Origin: Candidatus Nezhaarchaeota archaeon WYZ-LMO8
Lineage (GTDB): Archaea > Thermoproteota > Methanomethylicia > Nezhaarchaeales > WYZ-LMO8
Reading direction: 5' to 3'
Assembly: GCA_004347965.1 (NCBI GenBank)
Contig: QNVF01000013.1
Span: 1-32,026, forward strand
Length of the DNA: 32,026 bases
The notes beneath the pieces are model-generated. The model did not search any database and was not told the origin of the DNA. It worked only from the letters and a program-made list of their open reading frames with translations. This document shows, in pieces, positions 16,684 to 24,253 of the stretch (position 1 is the first letter of the stretch; the number at the start of each line of letters is the position of its first letter). The position numbers were made by a program, and so were the translations under genes.

Positions 16684-16815
16684 AAATCAACACCCTCATA
16701 AAGTTAAGGAGGGTTGTCAGAACAAAACCTAGTAAGAAAGGCTTAAACCCCTTCTTAAAAATCTTTCATATAAAGCTCTAAGTCAAAAACAAGTGTTGTC
16801 AGCAGGGGTTCTAGA

Positions 16816-18234
16816 TTGAATGATATATCAGTGATTATTAGAGGTATATATACAACAGCTCTCGTTAAGCTGCTGCTTGACCATGGCTTCAAGATAGCTA
16901 AGCCATCAGCTACCATAGCTGAGAGATTTAAACTTAAAGATGTATCTAATGAGTGGGATGCGAGGATTAGGGATTATAGACCTTTAAAGGGCTCTATAGT
17001 AATTGACGGTCCAAAGGCCCACGAAGTTGTTGTTGTCTTAATGGGGAAGCTGCCAGATGCCATCTTGAATTATAGGAAGGTAGGCTACGAGATATACAAA
17101 GGGATTGTAGAGAAGGTTGACGAGAGAGGAAGCTACGTTAATTACGGGAATGGAGTAGGCCTATTACCAGAAAAGTTAAGTGAAGGTCAAGAGGTAATAG
17201 TTTCACCAATTAAGGATGAACCTCGTAGAGATAACCATGTTAGTCTGACTAGGAGAGTAAGGATAGTTGGCTACTATGCTGACTTAGTTAAAGATGGTTG
17301 GATTTCAACACCCAAGGATGTGCCTACAAGCATGGCGAGCAGGTTGATGAACTTGGGTCATTTAATGAAGCCTCCTGGCTGGGGTGTGCAGTGGAAGAGG
17401 GAAGCATCAGAAGCCAGTACAAGCGATCTACTTGAGGAGCTGCAGAGGTTAAGGGAAAAAGCCATTGAGGTGGTACAACAATCATTAGAAGTTAAGGCAC
17501 CCGCTCTAATCTACGAACCGTCTACAAGTTACATTGTAATATTGCCTTACGATAGTAAGAAGTACTTAGACGGTATGAGAGGGCTCGTAGTACCGACCAT
17601 GCCCAAACACCACTTAATAAAGAGTTGGGGGAGGAGGTATGCATACGCCGTTGATGTTATTGAGAAATTAATGGCAGTTCTCAGCGAAGACATAGGTCAT
17701 ATAGCCTCAAATATCATCGTGAAGGGGGCAGTTAAAAGAGGTGCTAAGATTGCTATAGAACATGTAAAGCCTGACGGTAAGATCTATAAGCTATCTCCTG
17801 GCATTGTAGAAGACTTCGATGAAGATACTATGACGATAACGTTGAAGAGGAGGTTCAAGGGCGGTGGGGTTTATAACGGTCTTGGTGTCCCGAAAGAGCA
17901 AGGAGACTACGGATTGTCAACGTATAGAATAGGTGTCCCTCTTTCGAAGACTGCATACTACAGCGAGAAGGGAGCTTTAAAGGGGATTTACGTAAACATA
18001 TCAACGCCAGTGGAGATTGCTCCAAGAAAGGTGAGGTACGTAGATCTCGAAGTTGATGTGATCGCCAAGCCTAACGGTGAAGTTCGAGTTTTAGACGTCG
18101 ACAAAGCAAGAGAGCTAATGCATAAAGGCATAATAACCAGCAGGCTCTACCACGCTATAATGGAGATAGCTGATAAAGTAAAGAAAACCCTTTCTGAAAG
18201 AGGGGATGTGGATCTAGACCTTAAGCTTTTCTAA
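16816..18234 (+). CDS. FAU-1-like RNA-binding protein / putative ribonuclease (DUF402)
   Basis: A 472-residue archaeal protein of the AU-1/FAU-1 family, which is described as binding AU-rich RNA and as RNase E/G-like. The N-terminal part contains an S1-like stretch, YKGIVEKVDERGSYVNYGNG then VGLLPEKLSEGQEVIV (about 95-130). The C-terminal DUF402 domain is seen in GIYVNISTPVEIAPRKVRY followed by DLEVDVIAKPNGEVRVLD (about 390-435). Length matches the family. The start is TTG at 16816, preceded by AGGGG; no better ATG lies nearby. Its 3' end overlaps the convergent Hsp20-like gene by 14 bases. Cellular target in this organism is not readable. Confidence 0.85.
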   Translation: MNDISVIIRGIYTTALVKLLLDHGFKIAKPSATIAERFKLKDVSNEWDARIRDYRPLKGSIVIDGPKAHEVVVVLMGKLPDAILNYRKVGYEIYKGIVEKVDERGSYVNYGNGVGLLPEKLSEGQEVIVSPIKDEPRRDNHVSLTRRVRIVGYYADLVKDGWISTPKDVPTSMASRLMNLGHLMKPPGWGVQWKREASEASTSDLLEELQRLREKAIEVVQQSLEVKAPALIYEPSTSYIVILPYDSKKYLDGMRGLVVPTMPKHHLIKSWGRRYAYAVDVIEKLMAVLSEDIGHIASNIIVKGAVKRGAKIAIEHVKPDGKIYKLSPGIVEDFDEDTMTITLKRRFKGGGVYNGLGVPKEQGDYGLSTYRIGVPLSKTAYYSEKGALKGIYVNISTPVEIAPRKVRYVDLEVDVIAKPNGEVRVLDVDKARELMHKGIITSRLYHAIMEIADKVKKTLSERGDVDLDLKLF

Positions 18235-18640
18235 CCCTAACTATCAAGAATCCTTGCTTAAACGATACTCTAAGAGATGTTGGATCAAGGGGTTCCGGGA
18301 ACCTTATAACCTTTCTATATCGACTAAATTCTGTACTTCTTTGTATAGTTCCCCAACGCTCAAATTTAACTTTCTCCTTAATCTCAGCTTCAACCTTTAA
18401 TGCGTCCTCTCCTTCAACGTAGACGTTGATCTTCCCCTTATCGACTAGAGGTAGGTCTACTACAACTTCATACTCGTCTCCAAGATCCCTTATGCTAGAT
18501 AGTGGTGTAAGACAGCATTCTCTAGCATCCCACATCGGCTCATCGAATTCTTCGATTAGTGACGTTAATCTATCAACTTCCTCTCTAAGCTCCTCTATGA
18601 GGTCGGAAATTGACTGGAAGAGCATCCTTCTCCTGAACAC
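18221..18640 (-). CDS. Hsp20/alpha-crystallin-like protein
   Basis: A 139-residue small heat-shock-type protein. The N-terminal region has a coiled-coil-like stretch (ISDLIEELREEVDRLTSLIE). The alpha-crystallin domain runs from about PLSSIRDLGDEYEVVVDLPL to the end, with FKQGFLIVRVRK as the conserved G-x-L strand. It stops right after that strand: the C-terminal tail with the I-x-I motif used for oligomer assembly is missing. The GTG start is fixed by a near-perfect GGAGGTGAT five bases upstream, which also contains the stop of the PAC2 gene. Probably an operon with PAC2. Confidence 0.85.
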   Translation of the reverse strand: MFRRRMLFQSISDLIEELREEVDRLTSLIEEFDEPMWDARECCLTPLSSIRDLGDEYEVVVDLPLVDKGKINVYVEGEDALKVEAEIKEKVKFERWGTIQRSTEFSRYRKVIRFPEPLDPTSLRVSFKQGFLIVRVRKA

Positions 18641-18645
18641 GGTAC

Positions 18646-18654
18646 ATCACCTCC
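18646..18654 (-). promoter_or_regulatory. Strong ribosome-binding site of the Hsp20-like gene
   Basis: Minus strand GGAGGTGAT, the full anti-16S complement, five bases before the GTG at 18640. Its first base is the last base of the PAC2 TAG stop. Confidence 0.75.
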
Positions 18655-19400
18655 TACGTGTACATCAATGGAACCTCATACTCGTGAGTCTTCTTCATTT
18701 GCTTTAAGGCTTCAGCTGTACGCTTCATAAGCTCACGCGTCCTCACTCTTATCATCTCGGCTTCGTCTAATAGAGGCTTTACATCTATTTCTAACCCAAG
18801 AATTTTATTCAATGCTAATAAGGCCTGAGCAGCCGCACCAGGATCTGGGTATTCGAGGAAGCACTGAGCTAAGAGCATGATGGATGGAAGACCTCTTCTA
18901 ATCCCCTCTCGCATCATTATGGCTGCAGGTCCTACAACAAACCCCTCTTCGAAGCTCTTTACATTGGCTTTTGTAAGTACATCACTAAGTTCTGTAGCTC
19001 CAGCTATACCATAGACTTCTGGAACCTCTATGTCTAGCCTATTCGGTATAGCGATGCCGGTTATTGTAATTATCCCCTTAACACCCTCCTTAATAGCCCA
19101 ATCAATAACACTCCTACCCAGTGGATATACGAGGGATGGATGTACAGGAACCTCGCTACTTAGAACCATTAAACCTTCCCTACCAAAGAACCTTACGGGA
19201 TCATAAACTCTTGATTGATGAACTACGATTACTGGTGGAAGAAGTTCGCTCTCCACGTGGGCTATGGCCTCTAAACCTAGTGCTTTAACTATGTGAGCAG
19301 CAGAGATAGCACCCACGAGACCAGCATCTGGAAGTCCAACTATCAACCAACTGTCCTTGAACCCTCTACCTACAATCTTCACATCCAAGCTAAACACCAA
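18654..19400 (-). CDS. PAC2 family protein (proteasome assembly chaperone-like)
   Basis: A 248-residue protein of the PAC2/PbaB superfamily. Seen: WLIVGLPDAGLVGAISAAHI (18-37), ELLPPVIVVHQSRVYDPVRF (52-71), GIITITGIAIP, and a helical C-terminal part. Archaeal relatives help assemble the proteasome alpha ring. The last three residues are Met-Tyr-Thr, which fits the hydrophobic-Tyr-any (HbYX) tail used to dock on alpha rings. The start is TTG at 19400 or GTG at 19397. It is followed at once by the Hsp20-like gene, so both may serve protein quality control; this pairing is inference. Confidence 0.83.
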   Translation of the reverse strand: MVFSLDVKIVGRGFKDSWLIVGLPDAGLVGAISAAHIVKALGLEAIAHVESELLPPVIVVHQSRVYDPVRFFGREGLMVLSSEVPVHPSLVYPLGRSVIDWAIKEGVKGIITITGIAIPNRLDIEVPEVYGIAGATELSDVLTKANVKSFEEGFVVGPAAIMMREGIRRGLPSIMLLAQCFLEYPDPGAAAQALLALNKILGLEIDVKPLLDEAEMIRVRTRELMKRTAEALKQMKKTHEYEVPLMYT

Positions 19401-19487
19401 GAATAGAATTCCCGCTTACGAGATAAAACTAGCGTGTCATAGAAAACTTAACATTTAAGAGTATGCTCTAAAATTCACAAAAAACAA

Positions 19488-19589
19488 GGCCCGGTCGTAT
19501 AGAGGCCTGCCTGCGTGGGAGCCGTACAACCCGGTCAAGTATCCCGGCCTTTCGAGCCGGAGACCCGGGTTCAAATCCCGGCCGGGCCA
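19488..19589 (+). tRNA. tRNA-Glu (anticodon TTC) with a D-loop intron
   Basis: Cloverleaf read from the sequence: acceptor GGCCCGG (19488-19494) with CCGGGCC (19582-19588), D stem GTAT (19497-19500) with GTAT (19539-19542), anticodon stem CCGGC/GCCGG around CTTTCGA with anticodon TTC at 19551-19553, and T arm CCGGG-TTCAAAT-CCCGG. Discriminator A; no CCA encoded. The gene is 102 bases, 27 longer than expected. The excess lies in the D loop and removing 19503-19529 leaves the usual loop AGCCCGGTCAA. A TATA-like TTTAAGAGTA is at about 19455-19464. Confidence 0.92.
19503..19529 (+). other. Predicted 27-base tRNA intron in the D loop (between positions 15 and 16)
   Basis: A bulge-helix-bulge folds around it. 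Exon GTAT (19497-19500) pairs with intron GTAC (19524-19527), giving the 4-bp central helix; the two 3-base bulges are AG|A (19501-19503) and AA|C (19528-19530). The inner helix GGC/GCC (19504-19506 with 19521-19523) continues into a hairpin. The cuts fall at the normal second/third bulge position on both sides. Confidence 0.8.
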
Positions 19590-19761
19590 TCACTTCTTGT
19601 CTTCTCCACCTAAACCTTAATGACCTCACTTATTCACCTTTCACTGCTTGAATTCTCTCAGGAACTTTAAATCAAGGTATATGGAGTAAAAACATACTTT
19701 TTATGCTAGCTCATGGGCTCGTTCTGCAGAGAATAGATTCTTTAAGGCGCAAAGCATCGAT

Positions 19762-20751
19762 CTAAAGCTTAAGTTGATGAAACTTTTTGGCACCTTCTTC
19801 TTTACAATATTCTCTCAATATTGGATGACATAAGTAGCACTTGGGCTTACGGCTTGTGCATATCGAAGATCCGAAGAGATACGTTAACGTTTGAATCCAA
19901 CCTCCAAATCCTGGAAAGAGACTTTTGATGACTTCTCTTAAGCATGGCCCATACTTATTGATGCATTCGTCACAGTAGTAAGCTAGACATAAAGTCTTCG
20001 CCGGTAATCTAACATTGTAATCTATCCATCCAAGCCTTTTAGATACTCTCTGTAAATGGACATCACATGGAACAATGTACGGAGACTTAGTCGTAAAGAG
20101 TAGGACAGCATCAGCAATCTTTGGTCCTACCCCCCAACATAGCATTAATGCTCTTCTAATGTTTTCTAGCTCGTTTTTTTGTAGACGTAACTTCACGTAG
20201 CTCCTTAGCACCTTAACTAAATCCGTCAGTTGATAACTGGTTCCAATAATCTTAATCTCTCCAGGTCTAAGGTTAGCTATGACCTCTAAGTTACAATGCC
20301 ACTTTTCCCAAAGCTTCTTAACCCACCTCCTCACGAAAACCTCATAGCTTGTTCTTTTCGAGAGTATAACAGCTATGAGTATACAGTTGAAATCGTGAGG
20401 AGCTATTGAAAGCCTAACTCCAGGAAAGAGCTCTGATAAGGCTTTGACCTCTTCTCTGATCGCACCACTTAGCTTAGATATTCGGGATGATGGCTTCTCA
20501 TCCCACAATCCAGACTCGCAAAGAATAACCTCATGCACCTCATCACTAGCACCACGCTTTACGTATGCTTCGAGTACCTCGTCCTCCTGTTTGAGTGACA
20601 ACGACTCAGCATAGAGACCTACGCGCTTAATCCAATATGTACCTTCTCTGCTGTAGAGCGATGAGACGAAGGAGGGCTTAAGCGTTAACTCAAGGTTGTA
20701 ATCTCTTACATCACCAACTTTAAACAGCAACTTCATAACCAACTGCCACAC
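19762..20751 (-). CDS. HhH-GPD DNA glycosylase with iron-sulfur cluster motif
   Basis: Base-excision repair glycosylase of the OGG/endonuclease III/AlkA superfamily, 329 residues. The helix-hairpin-helix is CWGVGPKIADAVLLF (205-219) with Lys211 at the lyase position, and VPCDVHLQRVSKRLGW follows with catalytic Asp230. Near the C-terminus Cys298-x6-Cys305-x2-Cys308-x7-Cys316 resembles the endonuclease III [4Fe-4S] loop, whose last gap is normally five. A second cysteine group (Cys255, 260, 263, 270) is unusual. An N-terminal region of about 100 residues recalls the OGG N-domain. Substrate is undetermined. GTG at 20751 is used for numbering; ATG at 20736 is an alternative start. Confidence 0.82.
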   Translation of the reverse strand: MWQLVMKLLFKVGDVRDYNLELTLKPSFVSSLYSREGTYWIKRVGLYAESLSLKQEDEVLEAYVKRGASDEVHEVILCESGLWDEKPSSRISKLSGAIREEVKALSELFPGVRLSIAPHDFNCILIAVILSKRTSYEVFVRRWVKKLWEKWHCNLEVIANLRPGEIKIIGTSYQLTDLVKVLRSYVKLRLQKNELENIRRALMLCWGVGPKIADAVLLFTTKSPYIVPCDVHLQRVSKRLGWIDYNVRLPAKTLCLAYYCDECINKYGPCLREVIKSLFPGFGGWIQTLTYLFGSSICTSRKPKCYLCHPILREYCKEEGAKKFHQLKL

Positions 20752-20999
20752 TCTACATAACTAATCTGACGGTAATCTTTTAATGCGCTTAAAGCCATGG
20801 TCCCACGATTATTAAGAGTCAGCAAGTAGCTCGTAGAGTTGAAGGAAGTAACTTATGCGCACGTGAAGATCACGACAAGGTCATTGAACAATCTCCTAGA
20901 ATAGATCAAGCACTATCCATCGACTATTGTAGTTAGAGGATCCAATAGGGGCAAGAGCTTGCATAAACTTCATAAGAACTAGGAAAAGATTAGGAGGTG

Positions 21000-21977
21000 C
21001 TAAATGAGCCACTCTCCATCTTTAATTACCATTTTGCCGTCAACGTAGACTGTTGGTTTAGTTATTATGCCGTCAATATGTATACCAGCTTTAATCCTCC
21101 CGCCTATTGTGCTATTATCGCCAAAGGCTATGTGCACGGTCCTATACACCTTCTCATCCATTAATATGTTGCCAACGATCCTAGCACCTGGATTCGTGCC
21201 TATGCCAAATTCAGCTACGTTAAATGCCTCCTTCATCCCTACAGAACTTAGTAGTTGCTTAAGCTTCTGAGCTTCATCTCTCCCTTCGAACTCAACGGCG
21301 AATCCGTCCTTAATTAGGACCTTAACTGGGGCCTTAAGAGCCCCCACTCCCGCTATCGCACCATCAAATATCACGATACCATTAGCCGTGCCTTCGACAG
21401 GAGCCACGAAGACCTCGCCAGCTGGCAGATTACCAAATGAACCTCTCTCAGTCAGTATCCCAGTATCAGCGATGAACTCTCTGCCTTCCACCAAAAACTT
21501 TACATCCGTGCCTAGAGGCGACGTTACCCTAATCTCTTTAGAATCCCTCAATACTTTCAGTAGTCTATCACAATTTGACTTGACCACGTTGTAGTCAACA
21601 CTCATTCCCTCAATGAATATATCCATCGTTATCATTGGCATGGTGGCTCCTCTAGCACCTGCTTCCGTAGCCTTCTTCCTCGCTTGTGTGTGAGTCAAGC
21701 TATACTTTGTGGGCGCTGCAAATACGTCAGCCTTAGTCCACATAGCTGCTATAGGTTCAGGAGGTTCTTCGCCATGTCTTGTACGAGGTCTCATAACGAC
21801 TAGTATGGTTTCAGCACCGACTTCCCAACCACTTTCAGCAATTACTCTACCTATAATTTCACTATTAGTATCAGTAATGACCAAGAATTTTTCGCCGGCC
21901 TTGACTCCTAAACAAGTTTGGACAACCATATAAGCTGCTTTCTTTAACTTCTCTTTCAACTCCTCTGAAGCCTGCAA
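21000..21977 (-). CDS. M29 aminopeptidase / NicX-like metalloenzyme
   Basis: A 325-residue protein of the superfamily that includes thermophilic M29 aminopeptidases and the ring-opening 2,5-dihydroxypyridine dioxygenase NicX. Seen: AAYMVVQTCLGVKAGEKFLV at the N-terminus, SLTHTQARKKATEAGAR, FGNLPAGEVFVAPVEGTANG, VAEFGIGTNPGARIVGN, and VHIAFGDNSTIGG, which hold the Glu and His metal ligands of the family. The TTG start is supported by GAGGTGA upstream. It is divergent from DUF917 over 122 bases. As a peptidase it would trim N-terminal residues; as a NicX relative it would open an N-ring. Context slightly favours a role in the adjacent catabolic genes. Confidence 0.78.
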   Translation of the reverse strand: MQASEELKEKLKKAAYMVVQTCLGVKAGEKFLVITDTNSEIIGRVIAESGWEVGAETILVVMRPRTRHGEEPPEPIAAMWTKADVFAAPTKYSLTHTQARKKATEAGARGATMPMITMDIFIEGMSVDYNVVKSNCDRLLKVLRDSKEIRVTSPLGTDVKFLVEGREFIADTGILTERGSFGNLPAGEVFVAPVEGTANGIVIFDGAIAGVGALKAPVKVLIKDGFAVEFEGRDEAQKLKQLLSSVGMKEAFNVAEFGIGTNPGARIVGNILMDEKVYRTVHIAFGDNSTIGGRIKAGIHIDGIITKPTVYVDGKMVIKDGEWLI

Positions 21978-22099
21978 GGTCTCACCTCTAAATCCTAGTA
22001 TTTACGTTAAATAGATTTTAATAAATAGATTTGTAACCCACTGGCTAACGATAAAACTTAAAATTATTTAAAAGCAAAAACATTAGTGGAGGAACCTTC

Positions 22100-23203
22100 A
22101 TGAGGACCTTATCTATAAATGATTTAAAGGACATAGTCGTAGGAGCTACATTCTTAGGTAGTGGTGGTGGCGGCTCGCCGGAGAATGGTCTTAAACTTGT
22201 CGAAGCAATAGCCAACGTGACTAAAGAAATAAAGCTTGCTTCTCCTGATGAAGTTGCAGATAATGATTATGTGGCAATGATAGCAGGTATGGGTGCCCCT
22301 AAAGCGCTTAAAGAGAAGGGCTTCGGTCCCGAGGCTCTTCATGCCTTTCATGGTTTAGAAAAGCTTTACTCTATGATAGGCGTAGAGTTCAAGTATATAA
22401 TGCCAGGGGAAACTGGAGGCTTTAATTCTATAACGCCAATATATGTGGCTGCCGTAAGGAATCTTATTGTAGTTGATGCTGATGGAACTGGTGGTAGGGC
22501 TGTCCCGGAGCTAGGGACTACACTCTATAACCTTTACGGCTTGCCTGTATCACCATTTGTCGTAGCCGACAAAGTAGGAAACATAGTTGTAGGCTGGCTT
22601 GCAAACCCCCTAGATGGTCATACAGCTGAAGAAATAGCGAGACACGTAACTGTCGCTTTCGGTATGCTGTCTGGCTTAGGGACCTGGGTTGTCACTGGTT
22701 GGCAAATAAAGAACTTCTTAGAACCTCATGTTTTAACAAGGTCTCTAGATATTGGCAGAGCCTTAAGAGAAGCAAAGGAGAAGGGCAAGGATCCGGTGAA
22801 GACTGTTATCGATGTAGTTAAGGGCTATGAGCTCTTCAGAGGGAGGGTTGAAAAAGTGGAGCTAAGGACTGTCGCAGGTTTTGACTTTGGCAGAGTAGTA
22901 CTCAATGGTGTGGAGGGCTATGCAGGAAAGAAGTTCTACGTGGACTTCAAAAATGAAAACATGATTGCATGGAAGAAGCTCGGAGAACCTGCCGCGATGG
23001 TTCCAGACATGATATGTTGGCTTACGCTTCAAGGAGAAGCATTAACGAACGCGGACATTAAGGAGGGTATGGAACTAGCGGTCATAGGTATACCAGCTTC
23101 AGATAGATGGAGGAGACATCCGAAAGCGTTTGATGTGTGGAGGCACATATTAGATAAGATGGAGTACAAAGGAGACTACATCTGCATCGAGAAGCTTCTG
23201 TAA
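22100..23203 (+). CDS. DUF917 family protein (S-methyl-thiohydantoin desulfurase/hydantoinase-associated)
   Basis: A 367-residue protein matching DUF917 by the N-terminal motif GATFLGSGGGGSPENGL (16-32), IMPGETGGFNSITPIYVAA, VDADGTGGRAVPEL, and the C-terminal AVIGIPASDRWRRHP. The family sits beside hydantoinase/oxoprolinase genes in many genomes and includes a thiohydantoin-desulfurising member; that is family knowledge, not shown here. The ATG has GGAGG eight bases before it. The gene begins a plus-strand series leading to a nitroreductase and an NCS1 permease, which suggests breakdown of a cyclic amide or related N-ring compound. Confidence 0.83.
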   Translation: MRTLSINDLKDIVVGATFLGSGGGGSPENGLKLVEAIANVTKEIKLASPDEVADNDYVAMIAGMGAPKALKEKGFGPEALHAFHGLEKLYSMIGVEFKYIMPGETGGFNSITPIYVAAVRNLIVVDADGTGGRAVPELGTTLYNLYGLPVSPFVVADKVGNIVVGWLANPLDGHTAEEIARHVTVAFGMLSGLGTWVVTGWQIKNFLEPHVLTRSLDIGRALREAKEKGKDPVKTVIDVVKGYELFRGRVEKVELRTVAGFDFGRVVLNGVEGYAGKKFYVDFKNENMIAWKKLGEPAAMVPDMICWLTLQGEALTNADIKEGMELAVIGIPASDRWRRHPKAFDVWRHILDKMEYKGDYICIEKLL

Positions 23204-23266
23204 TTCAAAACTTAACTTTTTCTTTGAACACTTTCTTTAAGCATCCAATCATTTGAGGGGCATGAA

Positions 23267-23809
23267 TTGAAAGATATTGAATTAAGCAGCATCGCTGATG
23301 TGTTGGCTAATGTGATTAAAACGAGACGAACGATAAGAAGGTTTAAGAAGGATGTGAAAGTGCCCAAGGAGGTCATTGAAAGGATACTAGACATCGCTCG
23401 ATGGTCTCCCAGTGGTAGTAATGCTCAGGAGTGGAGGTTCATAGCGATAATGGATGAAAGGCTTCTCAGAGCTATGAAAATGTTCTCGCCAGGATGGCTT
23501 GGTGAGGCTCCTGCAGCCATAGTCGCATGTGCTGATAAAGATTGGTCCTACAGAGTTGCAGGTGTCCTAGGCAGAGATAAAATGTACTTAATCGATGTAG
23601 GTATAGTCGTGCAAACGATAGCCCTCTTAGCTCATGCCATGGGTTTAGGAACAAACATAATAATGTCGTTCTCTCAAGAAGCGATATCGGAGCTCCTCAA
23701 TGTACCGCATAATTGGGAAATCGTGGTCATAATAGCTATTGGTTACCCTGATGAAGAGCCGAAACCTCCACCTCGTATGTCGCTAAGTGAGTTAGTTATA
23801 TGGAGGTAA
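23267..23809 (+). CDS. Nitroreductase family flavoprotein
   Basis: A 180-residue FMN-dependent oxidoreductase. Family motifs are IKTRRTIRRFKKDVKVPKEV near the N-terminus (phosphate-binding Arg residues), ARWSPSGSNAQEWRFIAIMD, GVLGRDKMYLIDVGIVVQTI, and GLGTNIIMSFSQE. The TTG start follows GAGGGG by six bases. It lies 63 bases after DUF917 and its GGAGGT end feeds the next gene, so it is in the same transcript. Members reduce nitro groups, quinones, flavins or other ring compounds with NAD(P)H; substrate unknown here. Confidence 0.85.
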   Translation: MKDIELSSIADVLANVIKTRRTIRRFKKDVKVPKEVIERILDIARWSPSGSNAQEWRFIAIMDERLLRAMKMFSPGWLGEAPAAIVACADKDWSYRVAGVLGRDKMYLIDVGIVVQTIALLAHAMGLGTNIIMSFSQEAISELLNVPHNWEIVVIIAIGYPDEEPKPPPRMSLSELVIWR

Positions 23810-23815
23810 GAGGTT

Positions 23816-24118
23816 ATGAAGGTGGACGAGGAAAGAAAGATGCGTATCTACGACTTCATAGCATACTTGATTTCAAGTGCAAGAGGTCTACTTGTAGAGC
23901 CACAGGTGTACGGGCCATTTAGATGTCTAGATGCAGTGTCAAGGTTCATACATTTGCTTAGTGACTTAGGAATTAAAGATCCCTACCTCGATGAATTAAA
24001 AGACGAAGTAGACAAAGGTAAGTACTTACTGCTAATTGATGAAAGTAAGTTTAAAGACTTCATAATACATTTAAATGTGAAGTTAGCTCGAAAAATAAAG
24101 GAGGACTTAAACCTATAG
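23816..24118 (+). CDS. Small conserved helical protein (DUF6092-like)
   Basis: A 100-residue, mostly helical protein. The pattern DFIAYLISSARGLLVEPQVY followed by GPFRCLDAVSRFIHLLSDLG resembles the small family I know as DUF6092; this is from memory of the motif and not certain. No catalytic motif or membrane segment is seen. The ATG is six bases past the nitroreductase stop, with GGAGGT overlapping that stop, so it is co-translated. Function unknown; it likely serves the same catabolic operon. Confidence 0.6.
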   Translation: MKVDEERKMRIYDFIAYLISSARGLLVEPQVYGPFRCLDAVSRFIHLLSDLGIKDPYLDELKDEVDKGKYLLLIDESKFKDFIIHLNVKLARKIKEDLNL

Positions 24119-24210
24119 CCCCTCCTTATTATCATAGCCCTGTTTTACACTTCACAAATTGAATGAACTTGACAGACTAGCTTTTCTTACGTAATTATCG
24201 ATTCTAAAAC

Positions 24211-24217
24211 TTAAATA
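24211..24217 (+). promoter_or_regulatory. TATA-like box before the NCS1 permease gene
   Basis: TTAAATA here would start transcription near 24240. That lies after the TTG at 24227 and just at the GGGGAG (24242-24247) that precedes the TTG at 24254, so it decides for the later start. Confidence 0.45.
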
Positions 24218-24253
24218 GTCTTTATCTTGGAAAAATTAGAAGGGGAGTTTGTT

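Noticed and set aside
24227-24253. Upstream TTG start of the NCS1 permease
   Set aside because: It lies before the transcription start predicted from the TATA-like box, and a clear GGGGAG precedes the TTG at 24254.
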